DNA of 64,000 bases. It comes from Streptomyces iconiensis (GTDB lineage: Bacteria; Actinomycetota; Actinomycetes; Streptomycetales; Streptomycetaceae). The position numbers and the translations under genes were made by a program. Positions 42,121 to 52,040 of this stretch are shown here, one piece after another. The stretch is from the NCBI RefSeq assembly GCF_028657195.3, contig NZ_JANCPR020000001.1, positions 248,001-312,000 on the forward strand, written 5' to 3'. Numbering within the stretch: position 1 is the first letter of the stretch; each line of letters opens with the position of its first letter. The notes under the pieces are model-generated. The model had not been told where the DNA came from and ran no database searches. It saw only the letters and a program-made list of their open reading frames with translations.

Positions 42121-45100
42121 GGGGTGGGTTCCTCCCCCTGGTCAGGGCGGGGGCGCGGGTCTGGCTTGGACAGGTCGGCCGGGCGTGCGCGCTCCGTTCC
42201 GAGGGGCGGTGTCGCGGCTCCGCCCGTGCCCTCGCCCTCACCCGCTCCGCCGGGCCCACTTGGCCGGCCGGACCCGCCGGGGCCGCCCGGCTCATCGGGG
42301 CCACCGGGCGCCGGGTGCTCGCCCGGGGGGTCGGAGGGCCGCGGAGTACGGCCGTACGGGGGCGGTGCGTGCGGGGGCTGCTGGGGCTCGGGCGGCCCGG
42401 ACTCCGAGGGCGGGGGGCCGTAGACCGGGCTCGCCGGTGCGCTCACGGGTTCCGTCTCGGGCTCGCGTGCCGGGAACGTCACGAGGGCCGCGGCCAGCGC
42501 GAGCAGTGCGAGTGCCTGTGCCGCGTGCCCGAACGCGCCGCTTCCCTCGGCGACGGCGGCGCCCGCGCCGATCGCCGCGACGATGCCTGCTCCCGCCATG
42601 GCGACCATGGCCACCGGCACCAGCAGGCCGGACCTGAACCTCGCCAGCACGGCCAGCGCGGGCACGATCAGCGCATAGGGGCCCGCGACCAGCGCGGCCA
42701 CCAGGGTCAGTACGACGGTGCCCAGTATCCAGCCGGGAGGCGGCACTTCGTCCTCGTCGCCGAGCGGTGTGCCCCGGCGGGTGCGGACGAAGGCGAGCCC
42801 GAGCAGCAGTGCGATGCCGACGGCGCCCGCGAGCAGCCCCGCCTTGTACCAGGTGGCGGGCTCGTACTCCAGCTTGACCGTGCCCTCCTGCCCCGCGGGG
42901 ACGAGGAAGCCCTGCTGCCAGCCGTCGAGCCGCAGCGGGGTCAGTTCCTTGCCGTTGAGGGTGGCCTTCCAGCCGTCGTTGGCGTTCTCGTGGGTCTGGA
43001 GGTACGAGGCGGGCCCTGAGCCGACCTCGACCGTGCGCTCGTCGCCCCTCCAGTCGTGCGTGACGCTCTCGCGGTCGCGCGGAACCCGCGCGGCGGCGGC
43101 AGCGGTTCCGGTTCCTGCCTCGGAACCGGCGGCTGAGCCGGAGTCGGAATCCGAGCCGGAATCCGAGCCCGAGTTCGAGCCGGAATCGGAGCCCGAGCCG
43201 GAATCGGAGCCGGAGCCCTCGTCGGCGGAGGCGTCCGTTCCGGTCGGCTTGGCCGCCGTTCCGGCGTCGCCCTTGCCGAGCGTGACATCGGTCAGGGCCA
43301 GCGGCCCGGTGTCGCCGGCCTCGACGGTGTGACTGCCCGCGTTCAGTTCGAGGCTGCCGTCCTCGGCCTCGCCCGCGCACAGTTCGACGTCGAGGGGGCG
43401 CCGCTCGGTCAGGTCGCGCACCTTGCCCGACACCTTGGTGGTGTGGAAGACACCGTCCACGGAGAGCGTCGGGCCCTTGCCGCAGGGCAGTTCGAACGTC
43501 TCGTCCGGGCCGGGAGCCGGCACGCGGAACTCGTCCAGCGCGGGCAGATAGACCTCGCTGAGCCCCACGGGGAGCTGCAGCTTCCGGTCGGCCAGCGGGT
43601 TGTGGATGGTCAGCTGCTTGGTCTTGGTGACCGTGATCGTGATCTGGTCCGTCTCGATCGGCTCGAAGCGGGCCTGGCCGTTCTTGTCGACACTGGTGGT
43701 CGCCGCGCCGTCGGGAGAGCTGATCCGTACCTCCTCGGCCGCCGCCGAGATGCCGCCGGCCGGGGCGAGGACGATCTCGCCGATCTCCTTCTTCTCGGGC
43801 CACTTGAGCCGGATGGTGGGCTTGTCCCCGGCGATCCAGGCCGTGGTGAGGCTGCCGTCCACCAGGTTGCGGGCGCTGAGCGAGGTGCCCGTCCTGGCCG
43901 TGGAGTCGGCCGAGGCGGTGATCCGGTCCCGGCTGCCGGGCGCGACCTCGTCGAGCAGCTGGTCCAGTTCGCCGCCCGGCACGGGCAGTGCCCGCGCGCG
44001 CACGTCGTAGTCGCCGCTCTCGGACGTACCGAACTGGCGGTGCAGGCCCACCTCGGCAGAGACGGGCGAGAGGCCGCCGGGGTCGCTGCCCCGGTGGAGA
44101 GTGATCAACTCGCTGCCCGTTCCCGGGCGTTCGGAGTCCTGGGGAAGCTTCAGCAGCCTGGTCACCTGGGTGTCGGGGATGCCGATCTCGGAGAACCCGG
44201 CGCCGGACAGCCCCGCGCGCGGCTGCTGGGCGTCCGTGATGGTCAGCTTCAGCCAACGCGCGGCGCCCTGGGGCGCCTTGACACGCTGCTTCTCGCCGGT
44301 GGGCCGGAGGAAGCTGGACCTGCTGCCGTGGTTGGTCTCGATCTTCACGCGGGTGGGAGCCGCACGGGTGGCGTCGCCCGGCAGCGGCGTCAGCTCGATC
44401 GTGGACGGGATGTCGACCGTCCCCTTGAAGTCGGCCTTGATCCACTGCCCCTCGGGGTCGTCGGCCGAGCCCTCGGCCCAGGCGGTGTCCGGGTTGCCGT
44501 CGAAGGCACCGACGGGCTCGAACTGGGGCAGATGGAAGAGCCAGTTGCCGCTGCTGGAGGCCGTGACGGACTTCGCACCGCGCAGCACCGAGGTGGTCTG
44601 GTGGCCGCTGCCCTCGGTCGGCAGGATCTGCTTGGGCTTCTCGCCCGGCTCCTGAAGGCTGTCGGGGTGGTTCCGCTCGTTGGCCGTGTACGTGTACGAG
44701 GTGTTGGTGTTCACCAGCCCGAAGCGGGTGTCGGCCCTGCGCAGCCCGTCACCGGAGATCTGGAGCGGCGGGGTGCCGATGCCCGGGTGGTTGTCGCCCG
44801 CCAGCACCGTCGGCCTTCCCTTGACCCGTTCGTCGCCCGCGACCGGCAGCAGCGACTCGGGGCCGCCGCTGACCTTCGCCGTTCCCGAGACCGGCTTGAG
44901 CGCCACGTCCTTGGGCCGCTCGGTGCCCGTCGGCTCGTAGATCTCGACGGCCTTCTGACGCGGGTAGAAGCCGGCGACCTGTAGCGGTGTGCCGGTGGGT
45001 ATACGGCCGCCGGTCAGCTCGGGCCCGAAGCTCTTCACCTTCTTGTAGCCGGACGCCTCAAGGGTCTGCTTGACGGTCTGCGGGGGTACGTAGCCGAGCT

Positions 45101-46733
45101 GGTCGGGGTCGAGGTCGTTGCGTACGACGACGTCGTAGAGCCCGGCCCGCGCCATGAAGTCGGCCAGCCCGGGAACCTCGCCGCCGCTCATCAGCGCCTG
45201 TTCGACCGCGTCGGTCGCGCGTCTGTTGCCCGGTGTGCCGAACGGCACGTAGTCGCGCTGTGCCCAGGGCGACTTGGCGAGCACGTCCAGCGGCTGGTCG
45301 ATGGGGGAGCCCCAGGTGTAGACGCCGTGCGCCGTGGCGGGTGTGACGTAGGCGCGGGTGTGGGGCGAGTGCTTCTCCAGCCAGTCGGCCGTCTGCTCCC
45401 AGTGCCGGGGCAGCTTCTTGAACGCGCCGGACTGGAGGATGTCGCCGTTCACATAGGGCAGGCACAGCCCGGGCAGCACGGCCAGTACGGCGACCCACAG
45501 CAGCAGCGGGCGGGCCCGTATCCGCCGGGCGCCACGGGTGTTGACGGCGATGCCGGTCAGGTGCGCGAGTCCGAGTACGAGCGCCAGGGCGAGTCCGGGC
45601 TGGAACTTGTAGATGTTGCGGAAGGGCCGCAGCCAGCCGTCCAGCCAGCCCTGGATCTGCTCGGAGAACGGTGCGCCCAGCGCGCCGCCGTATCCGGCGA
45701 GCATGATGCCCGTGACGGTGACGGCGGTCAGCAGCAGCCAGCGCCGCTCGGGCAGGTCGCGCCGTGCGAGTCCCGCGAGGCCGATGGCGGCGGCGAAGGC
45801 GCCGCCCAGGATGGCCAGCCAGCTCGCCGCCACGGTCCAGCCGGCAGGCAGCCACGGGTCACCGAAGTTGAGGTACGCCGTCCAGTTCCCGCCGCCGCGC
45901 AGCATCTCGGTCGCCGACATGGTGCCGGTGGTGGTCCCGGCGTTCTCGACGTACGGCATGAAGTCCTCGCCGTAGGCGCCGAGCAGCAGCAGCGGCCCCC
46001 ACCACCACACGGTCGCCAGCACCACGCCGGGCAGCCACCACGCCAGCAGCGTGCTGCGCTTGCGTCCTGTGCGCGTTGCCACGTAGAGGAGTGCCGGCAG
46101 CAGCGCCGCGAGGGTGGAGGCCGCGTTGACGCCGCCCATGAAGGGGATCACCAGCGCGGAGCGCGCGGCGGCCACGCGCGGCGCCAGGGCGGCCGAGGTC
46201 AGCGGCAGCAGCACCCAGGGCAGCACGGCGCCGGGCAGCGCGGCGGCCGAGGTGGAGCCGACCACGATGGTGTACGTCGGCCACAGCGCGTAGACGACGG
46301 CGCCGAACAGCCGGGTGGAAGGAACGCCGATGCCGAGCCGTTCGGCGAGCCGGAGTGCTCCCCAGAAGGCGGCGGCGATGATGAGCGACATCCACAGGCG
46401 CTCGGCCAGCCAGGTCGGTATCTGGAGCAGATCGGTGAGCCCGTAGTAGGGCAGTGCGGGGAAGAGATAGCCGATGTACTGGTCGGCGATGCCGCCGAAC
46501 CCGCCCCTGTCGTGCCACAGCTGCCCGAGGTCGCCCAGGAACTGCCAGGGGTCGGTGGCGACGCCGAGCTTGGTCTCGAAGGTCATCTTCCCCGGTGACT
46601 TGGCGAGGAAGGCGACGAGGACGACCGCCCAGAAACCGAACAGCCAGCGTCGGCTCCGTGGCCGTTCCGGTGGCGGAACGGGCCCGGGGGAAGGAGCCGG
46701 GGCCTGGGGTGGCGCCTGGACGGTCGTGGTCAT
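42117..46733 (-). CDS. aftD: AftD-like alpha-(1->3)-arabinofuranosyltransferase (DUF3367)
   Basis: This very large membrane protein (about 1538 aa) has a GT-C fold. The N-terminal region (FGFWAVVLVAFLAKSPGKMTF, the acidic DPWQFLGDLGQLW loop, many helices) is the DUF3367/AftD catalytic part. Carbohydrate-binding-like beta domains follow, then a Ser/Gly/Asp repeat linker (about residues 1180-1225) and final C-terminal helices. AftD branches arabinan in mycobacteria; the Streptomyces substrate is not established. ATG 46733 is chosen because it overlaps the upstream stop (ATGA). Confidence 0.88.
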   Translation of the reverse strand: MTTTVQAPPQAPAPSPGPVPPPERPRSRRWLFGFWAVVLVAFLAKSPGKMTFETKLGVATDPWQFLGDLGQLWHDRGGFGGIADQYIGYLFPALPYYGLTDLLQIPTWLAERLWMSLIIAAAFWGALRLAERLGIGVPSTRLFGAVVYALWPTYTIVVGSTSAAALPGAVLPWVLLPLTSAALAPRVAAARSALVIPFMGGVNAASTLAALLPALLYVATRTGRKRSTLLAWWLPGVVLATVWWWGPLLLLGAYGEDFMPYVENAGTTTGTMSATEMLRGGGNWTAYLNFGDPWLPAGWTVAASWLAILGGAFAAAIGLAGLARRDLPERRWLLLTAVTVTGIMLAGYGGALGAPFSEQIQGWLDGWLRPFRNIYKFQPGLALALVLGLAHLTGIAVNTRGARRIRARPLLLWVAVLAVLPGLCLPYVNGDILQSGAFKKLPRHWEQTADWLEKHSPHTRAYVTPATAHGVYTWGSPIDQPLDVLAKSPWAQRDYVPFGTPGNRRATDAVEQALMSGGEVPGLADFMARAGLYDVVVRNDLDPDQLGYVPPQTVKQTLEASGYKKVKSFGPELTGGRIPTGTPLQVAGFYPRQKAVEIYEPTGTERPKDVALKPVSGTAKVSGGPESLLPVAGDERVKGRPTVLAGDNHPGIGTPPLQISGDGLRRADTRFGLVNTNTSYTYTANERNHPDSLQEPGEKPKQILPTEGSGHQTTSVLRGAKSVTASSSGNWLFHLPQFEPVGAFDGNPDTAWAEGSADDPEGQWIKADFKGTVDIPSTIELTPLPGDATRAAPTRVKIETNHGSRSSFLRPTGEKQRVKAPQGAARWLKLTITDAQQPRAGLSGAGFSEIGIPDTQVTRLLKLPQDSERPGTGSELITLHRGSDPGGLSPVSAEVGLHRQFGTSESGDYDVRARALPVPGGELDQLLDEVAPGSRDRITASADSTARTGTSLSARNLVDGSLTTAWIAGDKPTIRLKWPEKKEIGEIVLAPAGGISAAAEEVRISSPDGAATTSVDKNGQARFEPIETDQITITVTKTKQLTIHNPLADRKLQLPVGLSEVYLPALDEFRVPAPGPDETFELPCGKGPTLSVDGVFHTTKVSGKVRDLTERRPLDVELCAGEAEDGSLELNAGSHTVEAGDTGPLALTDVTLGKGDAGTAAKPTGTDASADEGSGSDSGSGSDSGSNSGSDSGSDSDSGSAAGSEAGTGTAAAAARVPRDRESVTHDWRGDERTVEVGSGPASYLQTHENANDGWKATLNGKELTPLRLDGWQQGFLVPAGQEGTVKLEYEPATWYKAGLLAGAVGIALLLGLAFVRTRRGTPLGDEDEVPPPGWILGTVVLTLVAALVAGPYALIVPALAVLARFRSGLLVPVAMVAMAGAGIVAAIGAGAAVAEGSGAFGHAAQALALLALAAALVTFPAREPETEPVSAPASPVYGPPPSESGPPEPQQPPHAPPPYGRTPRPSDPPGEHPAPGGPDEPGGPGGSGRPSGPGGAGEGEGTGGAATPPLGTERARPADLSKPDPRPRPDQGEEPTP

Positions 46734-47470
46734 GTGGGACACCGCCGGAGAATGAGGAGGAGGTTCCAGGTGGCGAACTCGCGCAGTCCGGGCACGCGGG
46801 TGATGGCCCCCGCGAGAAAGGGCCAGTAGCGGGAGCGTGCCGTGACGAGCTGCACGTCGTCCCGGGCGCGTACCTGGCGCAGGGTGGGTCCTATATGGAC
46901 GGCGAAGAGGTTCTCGCCCAGGGTGTGCTTGGCCGGACGGCCCGTGCGCCGCTGGTAGCGGGCACGGGCGCGCTCGGCGCCGAAGTAGTGCCAGGGGGCC
47001 GTCTCATGACCGCCCCAGGGGGAGTACCAGTTGGTGAACGACAGGTAGATCAGCCCGCCGGGACGGGTGACCCTGACCATCTCCGAGACGAAGGTCTGCG
47101 GATCGGCCACATGCTCAAGGACGTTGGAGGAGAAGCACACGTCGGCCGTGCCGTCGGCGAGCGGCAGCAGATAGCCGTCGGCGACGACGGCGCCCTCGGG
47201 CCGGCGCTCACCCGCGTGCAGCTCGGCCGGGTCGGGCTCGAACAGGTAGGACTGCGCCCCCCTGCGGCGGAACTCCTCGGTGAAGTGCCCGCTGCCGCCG
47301 CCGACATCGACGACGGTGCTGCCCCTGAGGGGGACGTACTTCTCGACCTGCTGGGCCGCGTCGCGCGCGAGCAGGCTGTAGCAGTGTTCCGGATCGGTCT
47401 GCTCGCGCATGAAGGCGCGGAAGAGGGCGACGGATCTTCGGAGGGAAGGGTCCCGCACGGTTCCTATCAC
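46730..47470 (-). CDS. class I SAM-dependent methyltransferase
   Basis: This 246-aa protein has motif I STVVDVGGGSGHFTEEF, LFEPDPAELHAG, FSSNVLEHVADPQTFVSEMVRVTRPGG and SFTNWYSPWGGHET. GTG 47470 is preferred because it overlaps the glycosyltransferase stop by 4 bp (GTGA); the longer frame upstream runs over that gene. The stop overlaps the AftD start. It probably modifies a glycan or lipid carrier. Confidence 0.88.
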   Translation of the reverse strand: MIGTVRDPSLRRSVALFRAFMREQTDPEHCYSLLARDAAQQVEKYVPLRGSTVVDVGGGSGHFTEEFRRRGAQSYLFEPDPAELHAGERRPEGAVVADGYLLPLADGTADVCFSSNVLEHVADPQTFVSEMVRVTRPGGLIYLSFTNWYSPWGGHETAPWHYFGAERARARYQRRTGRPAKHTLGENLFAVHIGPTLRQVRARDDVQLVTARSRYWPFLAGAITRVPGLREFATWNLLLILRRCPT

Positions 47471-48699
47471 CGCCCGACAGGGATCGGTTGGGGGGACGCA
47501 TGGGGGGATGCCGCCGTGGAGGCAGCCCGAGCGTACGCCTCGGCGGCGACCGCGCGGAAGCTCTTCACCGTGTTCGCCCAGCGGTAGGCGGCGGCCCTGT
47601 GTTCGGCCGCGCGGCCCAGCGTCGCGCGGCGCCCGGCCGACAGCGCGAGCGCGCACCAGTGCGCGGCGAACGAGCTTTCGCCGCCGGCCAGCAGCCCGGT
47701 GACGCCGTCCTCGACGGAGTCGCGCAGCCCGGGTATGTCGAAGCCGATCGCGGGGGTGCCGCGCGCGGCGGCCTCCGTCACCACCAGGCCCCAGCCCTCG
47801 ACGAGGGAGGGGTGCAGCAACAGCCAGGAGCGGCAGAGCAGTTGGTGCTTCTCGCCCTCGCTGATGTGCCCTGTGAAGGTGACGTCAGGCCCCGCCATCG
47901 CCTCCAGCGCGGCCCTCTCTGGGCCTTCACCGACGATGACCAGGCGCCCGCCCGTGACCGGCCTGACCCGCTCCCACAGGCGCAGCAGCAGGTCGACGCG
48001 CTTGTACTCGACCAGCCTTCCCATGGCGAGGAACAGCGGCTGGCGGGACTTGGCCAGCAGCGGTCCCGGGTCCTCCACGCCGTTGTGCACGATGCGGATG
48101 TCGTCGGCCGGCACGCCGAGCCCCGTGAGGGCCTGCGCCGTGGACCCGGAGACGGCGACCTTGAGGTTGCCGCGGTGGTTGTGTGCCAGCGCCCAGTGTT
48201 CGAGCCGGCGCCCCAGACGCGCCGCCGGCGCCGGGTAGCGCATGGCCCACAGGTCGGTGTGCACATGGTTGACGAAGCAGAGTGTGGGCCCCCGGTGCCA
48301 CAGGGGCGCGAGATAGGGCATGCCGTTGCAGACCTCGACGAGCAGGTCGCAGTCTCCGATCTGACGGGCGAAGGTACGGCGGGCACGCAGGAAGTGCCCC
48401 GCGTCACCGCCTGCCGATACGACGCGGTAGTCGCGGTAGGCGGCCGGGCCGCCGCAGAGCAGTGTGACCTGGTGTCCGTGTGCGGTGAGCCCCTCGGCGA
48501 TCCGGTCGACCAGAAGCTCGGAGCCTCCGGCGGCCGGGTTGCCGAGATCACGCCGCGCGAGGAACACGATGCGGCGTGGGGATCCTGGAACGGCCGCACG
48601 CTGCCTGCGCGGTACGTCCTGCCCGGTGGGGGAGGCAGGTGCGAAAGCGGTGTGTGTGCCGTGTGGGGGGACCAGGGAGGGTCGTACGTGCTGGGGCAT
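47467..48699 (-). CDS. GT4-family glycosyltransferase
   Basis: A retaining GT-B enzyme: the N-terminal domain has RIVFLARRDLGNPAAGGSEL and VDRIAEGLTAHGHQVTLL. The C-terminal donor domain has LAMGRLVEYKRVDLLL, LVIVGEGPE and HPSLVEGWGLVVTEAAARGTPAIGF, the GT4 E-x7-E-type motif. I chose ATG 48699 (GGAG 6 bases upstream). A GTG at 48846 would add 49 low-complexity residues. It is the first gene of a seven- to eight-gene overlapping operon down to 37316. Confidence 0.88.
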   Translation of the reverse strand: MPQHVRPSLVPPHGTHTAFAPASPTGQDVPRRQRAAVPGSPRRIVFLARRDLGNPAAGGSELLVDRIAEGLTAHGHQVTLLCGGPAAYRDYRVVSAGGDAGHFLRARRTFARQIGDCDLLVEVCNGMPYLAPLWHRGPTLCFVNHVHTDLWAMRYPAPAARLGRRLEHWALAHNHRGNLKVAVSGSTAQALTGLGVPADDIRIVHNGVEDPGPLLAKSRQPLFLAMGRLVEYKRVDLLLRLWERVRPVTGGRLVIVGEGPERAALEAMAGPDVTFTGHISEGEKHQLLCRSWLLLHPSLVEGWGLVVTEAAARGTPAIGFDIPGLRDSVEDGVTGLLAGGESSFAAHWCALALSAGRRATLGRAAEHRAAAYRWANTVKSFRAVAAEAYARAASTAASPHASPQPIPVGR

Positions 48700-49054
48700 A
48701 CGTGCTCCAACTCGTCTCAGGGTGCGGTAGCGATGGACCGGTGCGCTGTGGTGCGGAGGCGGTGCGAGGGAGGTGCGCAGAGGCTGTGCGGGGGCGGTGC
48801 CGGGGTGGTGCGCGTTGGATGGCTCAGTGTTCGCCGCAGGGTTCACAGGTGGCTACTCACCGGAGTGACAATTTTGGCCCGTAATTGAACTGATGCTTCA
48901 TCACTTCGCGCTCCGTGAGGTGTTCATGGGCGCCCAGGGGCCTGTTGGCCATGGAAGGCACGTGCGATGGCATGCGCAGTTGCCCGGGTCAAGCCCCGCC
49001 GGCTCATCCGCGCGCACCCGCCGCCCCGCGTCCGTAGGCCACCGCGACGGCGCC
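48700..49054. other. upstream region of the glycan operon
   Basis: No gene is supported here apart from a possible 49-codon extension of the glycosyltransferase. It should contain the operon promoter and the end of the DUF3068 transcript. Confidence 0.4.
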
Positions 49055-50032
49055 TCAGACCGCGGCCGGCTGCCCCGGCGCCGCGGGCGGCGGAGTGGGG
49101 CGGCGGCCCCTGATGACGAGGACCGCCCCGGCGATCGCGCACAGGGCTCCGGCGCTCAGGGTCGCGACGGGCGCCGTTCCGACCAGCGTGAGCATGCCGT
49201 TGTCGTCCTTGGCGAGGTCCACGGCCTCCTGCTGTGTCCTGGACGTGAACGCGAGCTTGTCGCTCTGCAGCAGCGTCACCTTGTCGGTCTTGCCGCCGGG
49301 CGCCCTGAGCACCATCTTCGGGCCCGTCGCCGCGTACAGGATGCGGCCCGTCGCCTCGTCCACGACGAAGTCCAGGCCCGAATTCGAGTACCACTCCTCG
49401 GCGTTGACCTGGCCGCTCCTGGGCCTGTCCACCAGGACGCCGGGCACCTGCCGGGTACCCGCGCGTGTGGGCCCGACGGTGCCGCTGAAGCGCAGCCCCT
49501 CATGGCCCTTGACCTTCACCTCGCCCTTGTACCTGAGCGGAACGGTGCCGCCCAGCGTGCTGTCCCACCAGATGTAGTCGCGCTTCTCGACGTCGAACGG
49601 CCACTTCAGGTACGCCTCACCGCTGATGTCCTTGGGCCGCAACTTGCAGCAGTCGACGGGCTTGTTGGTCTCGCGGTCGGTGACCAGGCGCTCCGTCGTC
49701 CACTGGAAGGACTTGCGCGGATCGTCGAGCTTGCTCGTCTTGGGGTTGTCGATGGTCTGCGACACGTCCCAGACGGCGTGCCCGGTCTTCTCGCTGGCCG
49801 CTACGTCGCCGAGGACCCGGCGCGTGACCGTGAGCTTCTGATCGCTCTTGGTCTTCAGCTCCTGCTGGTCGAAGTACTTGCCCTTGCCCTTGAAGACCGA
49901 GGTGATGTTCACGTCGATGGGCGTGCGCTTTGCCTGTGGTTCGACGTACCAGACGAGCATCGGCGCGAGCACGATCAGGAAGACACCCAGGCCCAGCAGG
50001 ATCAGGGCGAGGGGCGAGGCGGTACGGCGCAT
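49055..50032 (-). CDS. DUF3068 (PorA-like) membrane-anchored protein
   Basis: This 325-aa protein has an N-terminal membrane segment (SPLALILLGLGVFLIVLAPML), a long extracytoplasmic domain (KRTPIDVNITSVFKGKG ... RDYIWWDSTLG ... GQVNAEEWYSNSGLDFVVDEATGRI) and a second membrane segment near residue 295. This is the DUF3068 layout of actinobacterial surface proteins. Function unknown; it neighbours the surface-glycan cluster. Confidence 0.88.
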   Translation of the reverse strand: MRRTASPLALILLGLGVFLIVLAPMLVWYVEPQAKRTPIDVNITSVFKGKGKYFDQQELKTKSDQKLTVTRRVLGDVAASEKTGHAVWDVSQTIDNPKTSKLDDPRKSFQWTTERLVTDRETNKPVDCCKLRPKDISGEAYLKWPFDVEKRDYIWWDSTLGGTVPLRYKGEVKVKGHEGLRFSGTVGPTRAGTRQVPGVLVDRPRSGQVNAEEWYSNSGLDFVVDEATGRILYAATGPKMVLRAPGGKTDKVTLLQSDKLAFTSRTQQEAVDLAKDDNGMLTLVGTAPVATLSAGALCAIAGAVLVIRGRRPTPPPAAPGQPAAV

Positions 50033-50341
50033 GGCGGGGCACTCCGAGGGTGGTCTTGACCTGCGTCAGGAGGTGGTTTCCCGGGGACAGGTACGGCGCT
50101 GCGACGGGGAAGTGCACGTGCGGTGAAGGCCCATAAAGGGCCGTGAGAGAACGGCAGTTCGTCTGGAGGGTCCGTATGGGCCGGAAACCGTAGGCCGTCC
50201 CTTGACACGGCGTCAATGCTTACCGACACTCAGCAACGCAGAGGGGTTGGCTCCTGGGGCGGGGCCTTCGCGCCGAGCCGTCGCGTGCGATCACGGCTCT
50301 CTCGGCCATCATGGCACCGAAGAAGAGAGGTTCGCCTCCGC
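50033..50341. other. divergent promoter region
   Basis: This lies between DUF3068 (-) and the small secreted protein (+). No gene or recognisable operator was found. Confidence 0.4.
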
Positions 50342-50692
50342 ATGCACAGACTCCTCGCCGCAGCGCTCACCTGCGTGGTCGCCGCCGGCCTTGCCGTCGG
50401 AGCGGGTATCGGCCTGGTCGCGGTACTCAACGCGACCCCGGAACAGCCCAACGTGCCACTCGTGCACTTCCATTCGTCGCCCGACGAGGTCCCGGGCCTC
50501 GACGGGACCAGCCCGTCGCCCTCCGCCTCGCCCGGCGGCTCGGAGAAGCCCTCTCCCGATGCCTCGCGAAGCAGCGCGGACGAGGCCGAACCGGGCGGCT
50601 CGGATGCCGCCTCACCAGGGGCTTCGTCCGGCAACTCGCCGGGCTCGGAGCAGAGCGGAGAGCCCTCGGCCTCCGCAGCACCGGGAGACTGA
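50342..50692 (+). CDS. small secreted or membrane-anchored Ser/Pro-rich protein
   Basis: This 116-aa protein has a hydrophobic N-terminus (LLAAALTCVVAAGLAVGAGIGLVAVL) serving as signal or anchor. About 80 residues of disordered Ser/Pro/Gly/Asp follow. ATG 50342 follows an AGAGAGG-like site. The PucR gene starts 3 bp after its stop. Family not recognised. Confidence 0.65.
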   Translation: MHRLLAAALTCVVAAGLAVGAGIGLVAVLNATPEQPNVPLVHFHSSPDEVPGLDGTSPSPSASPGGSEKPSPDASRSSADEAEPGGSDAASPGASSGNSPGSEQSGEPSASAAPGD

Positions 50693-50695
50693 CCC

Positions 50696-51919
50696 GTGAA
50701 GGCAGCACCTGCCCGCTCCGCCTGGCAGGACGTACCTCCCCTGCGCGTACGGCAGTTCGCCGAGCGGGCACTGGCCGAGGTGCCGGTGCTCGCACAGGAC
50801 ATCCTCGGGGCCATACGGCGCGAGTACCCCGCGCTGCCGCTGGTGCACGACGACTCGGGCGAGCCCATGGCCCTCATCGGCATCCGGCGCGCGCTGGAAC
50901 ACTTCGTCGAACACCTCGCCACGGGCCTGGAGGCCCCGCACGTACCCCCGCAGGTCTTCCAGGAGTTCGGCCGCGGAGAGGTGCTCCAGGGCCGCAGCCT
51001 CGACTCGCTCCAGGCCATCTACCGGCTCGGGATCCGCCTCGCCTGGCGCAGGCTCGCCGAGATCGGCACGGCCATGGAGATCCCGCCGCCCGCGATGTAC
51101 GAGCTGGCCGAGTCCGGTTTCCAGTACCTCGACGGGCTCGTCGCCGAGTCCGTGCGCGGCTACGCGGAGGCCGCGGCCCGGCAGGCGGGGGAACGGCTGC
51201 GCCTCCAGCGCAGGCTGCTCGACCTGATGCTCTCCGAGCACCACCATCACCGCGGCCCCGGCGACCCCTCCGACCTGCTCGCCGACCGCGCGGCCCGGAT
51301 CGGCTGGCGGGTGCCGCGTACCGTCTCCGTCGCCGTGCTGGTGCGGCCCGCGCGCTCGGCCGTACCTCCGGCCGTCGGTGACGAGGTGCTGCTCGACATG
51401 GACTGCGAGCAGCCCAGGCTGGTCGTTCCCGAACCCGAATCACCGGGCCGTATCGAACTGTTGAGGCGGTCGACGGCCGGCTGGTCGGGCGCCGTGGGAC
51501 CGCCCGTGCCGCTGGCCGAGGCGATCAAGTCGCTGCGCTGGGCACAGGCGGCCGTCGGCCTCATGGAACGCGGCCTGCTGCCGGGCGGCGAACTGCTCTA
51601 CTGCACCGAGCACACCGAGGCACTCGTGCTGCTGCCGCCCGAGGAGCTGATCGCCGGCCTGACCCGGCGCAGGCTCGCACCCCTGGAGGCGTGCGGCCCC
51701 ACCCACAGCCGCCGCCTCGCCGAGACGCTGCTGGCCTGGCTGGAGACCAGGGGCGGAGCCCCCGAGGTCGCGGGACGCCTGGGCGTGCACCCGCAGACGG
51801 TGCGCTACCGGCTGCGGCAGATCCGCGAGCTGTGGGGCGACGACATCGACGACGCGGACAGCCGCTTCGAACTGGAACTGGTCCTCCGCTCGATGCGGCT
51901 GCGCGGCGAACTGGGCTAG
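50696..51919 (+). CDS. PucR-family transcriptional regulator
   Basis: This 407-aa protein has an N-terminal helical sensor-like region (GRSLDSLQAIYRLGIRLAWRRL), a GGDEF-like degenerate middle, and the PucR C-terminal helix-turn-helix (AETLLAWLETRGGAPEVAGRLGVHPQTVRYRLRQIRELWGD). Such regulators occur in many copies in Streptomyces. The GTG start 3 bp after the preceding stop suggests co-transcription. Confidence 0.88.
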   Translation: MKAAPARSAWQDVPPLRVRQFAERALAEVPVLAQDILGAIRREYPALPLVHDDSGEPMALIGIRRALEHFVEHLATGLEAPHVPPQVFQEFGRGEVLQGRSLDSLQAIYRLGIRLAWRRLAEIGTAMEIPPPAMYELAESGFQYLDGLVAESVRGYAEAAARQAGERLRLQRRLLDLMLSEHHHHRGPGDPSDLLADRAARIGWRVPRTVSVAVLVRPARSAVPPAVGDEVLLDMDCEQPRLVVPEPESPGRIELLRRSTAGWSGAVGPPVPLAEAIKSLRWAQAAVGLMERGLLPGGELLYCTEHTEALVLLPPEELIAGLTRRRLAPLEACGPTHSRRLAETLLAWLETRGGAPEVAGRLGVHPQTVRYRLRQIRELWGDDIDDADSRFELELVLRSMRLRGELG

Positions 51920-52040
51920 GAACCCGCCCCGTTGGCCGCCCCCTGTCGGCTCCGGCGGCTCCGGGCGGCCGTCACGCGCCGGTCCACGCGGCTCCGTGCG
52001 ACTCCGCGGGTCCGCGCGGGTTCGCCGTCGGTGTGCGAGG

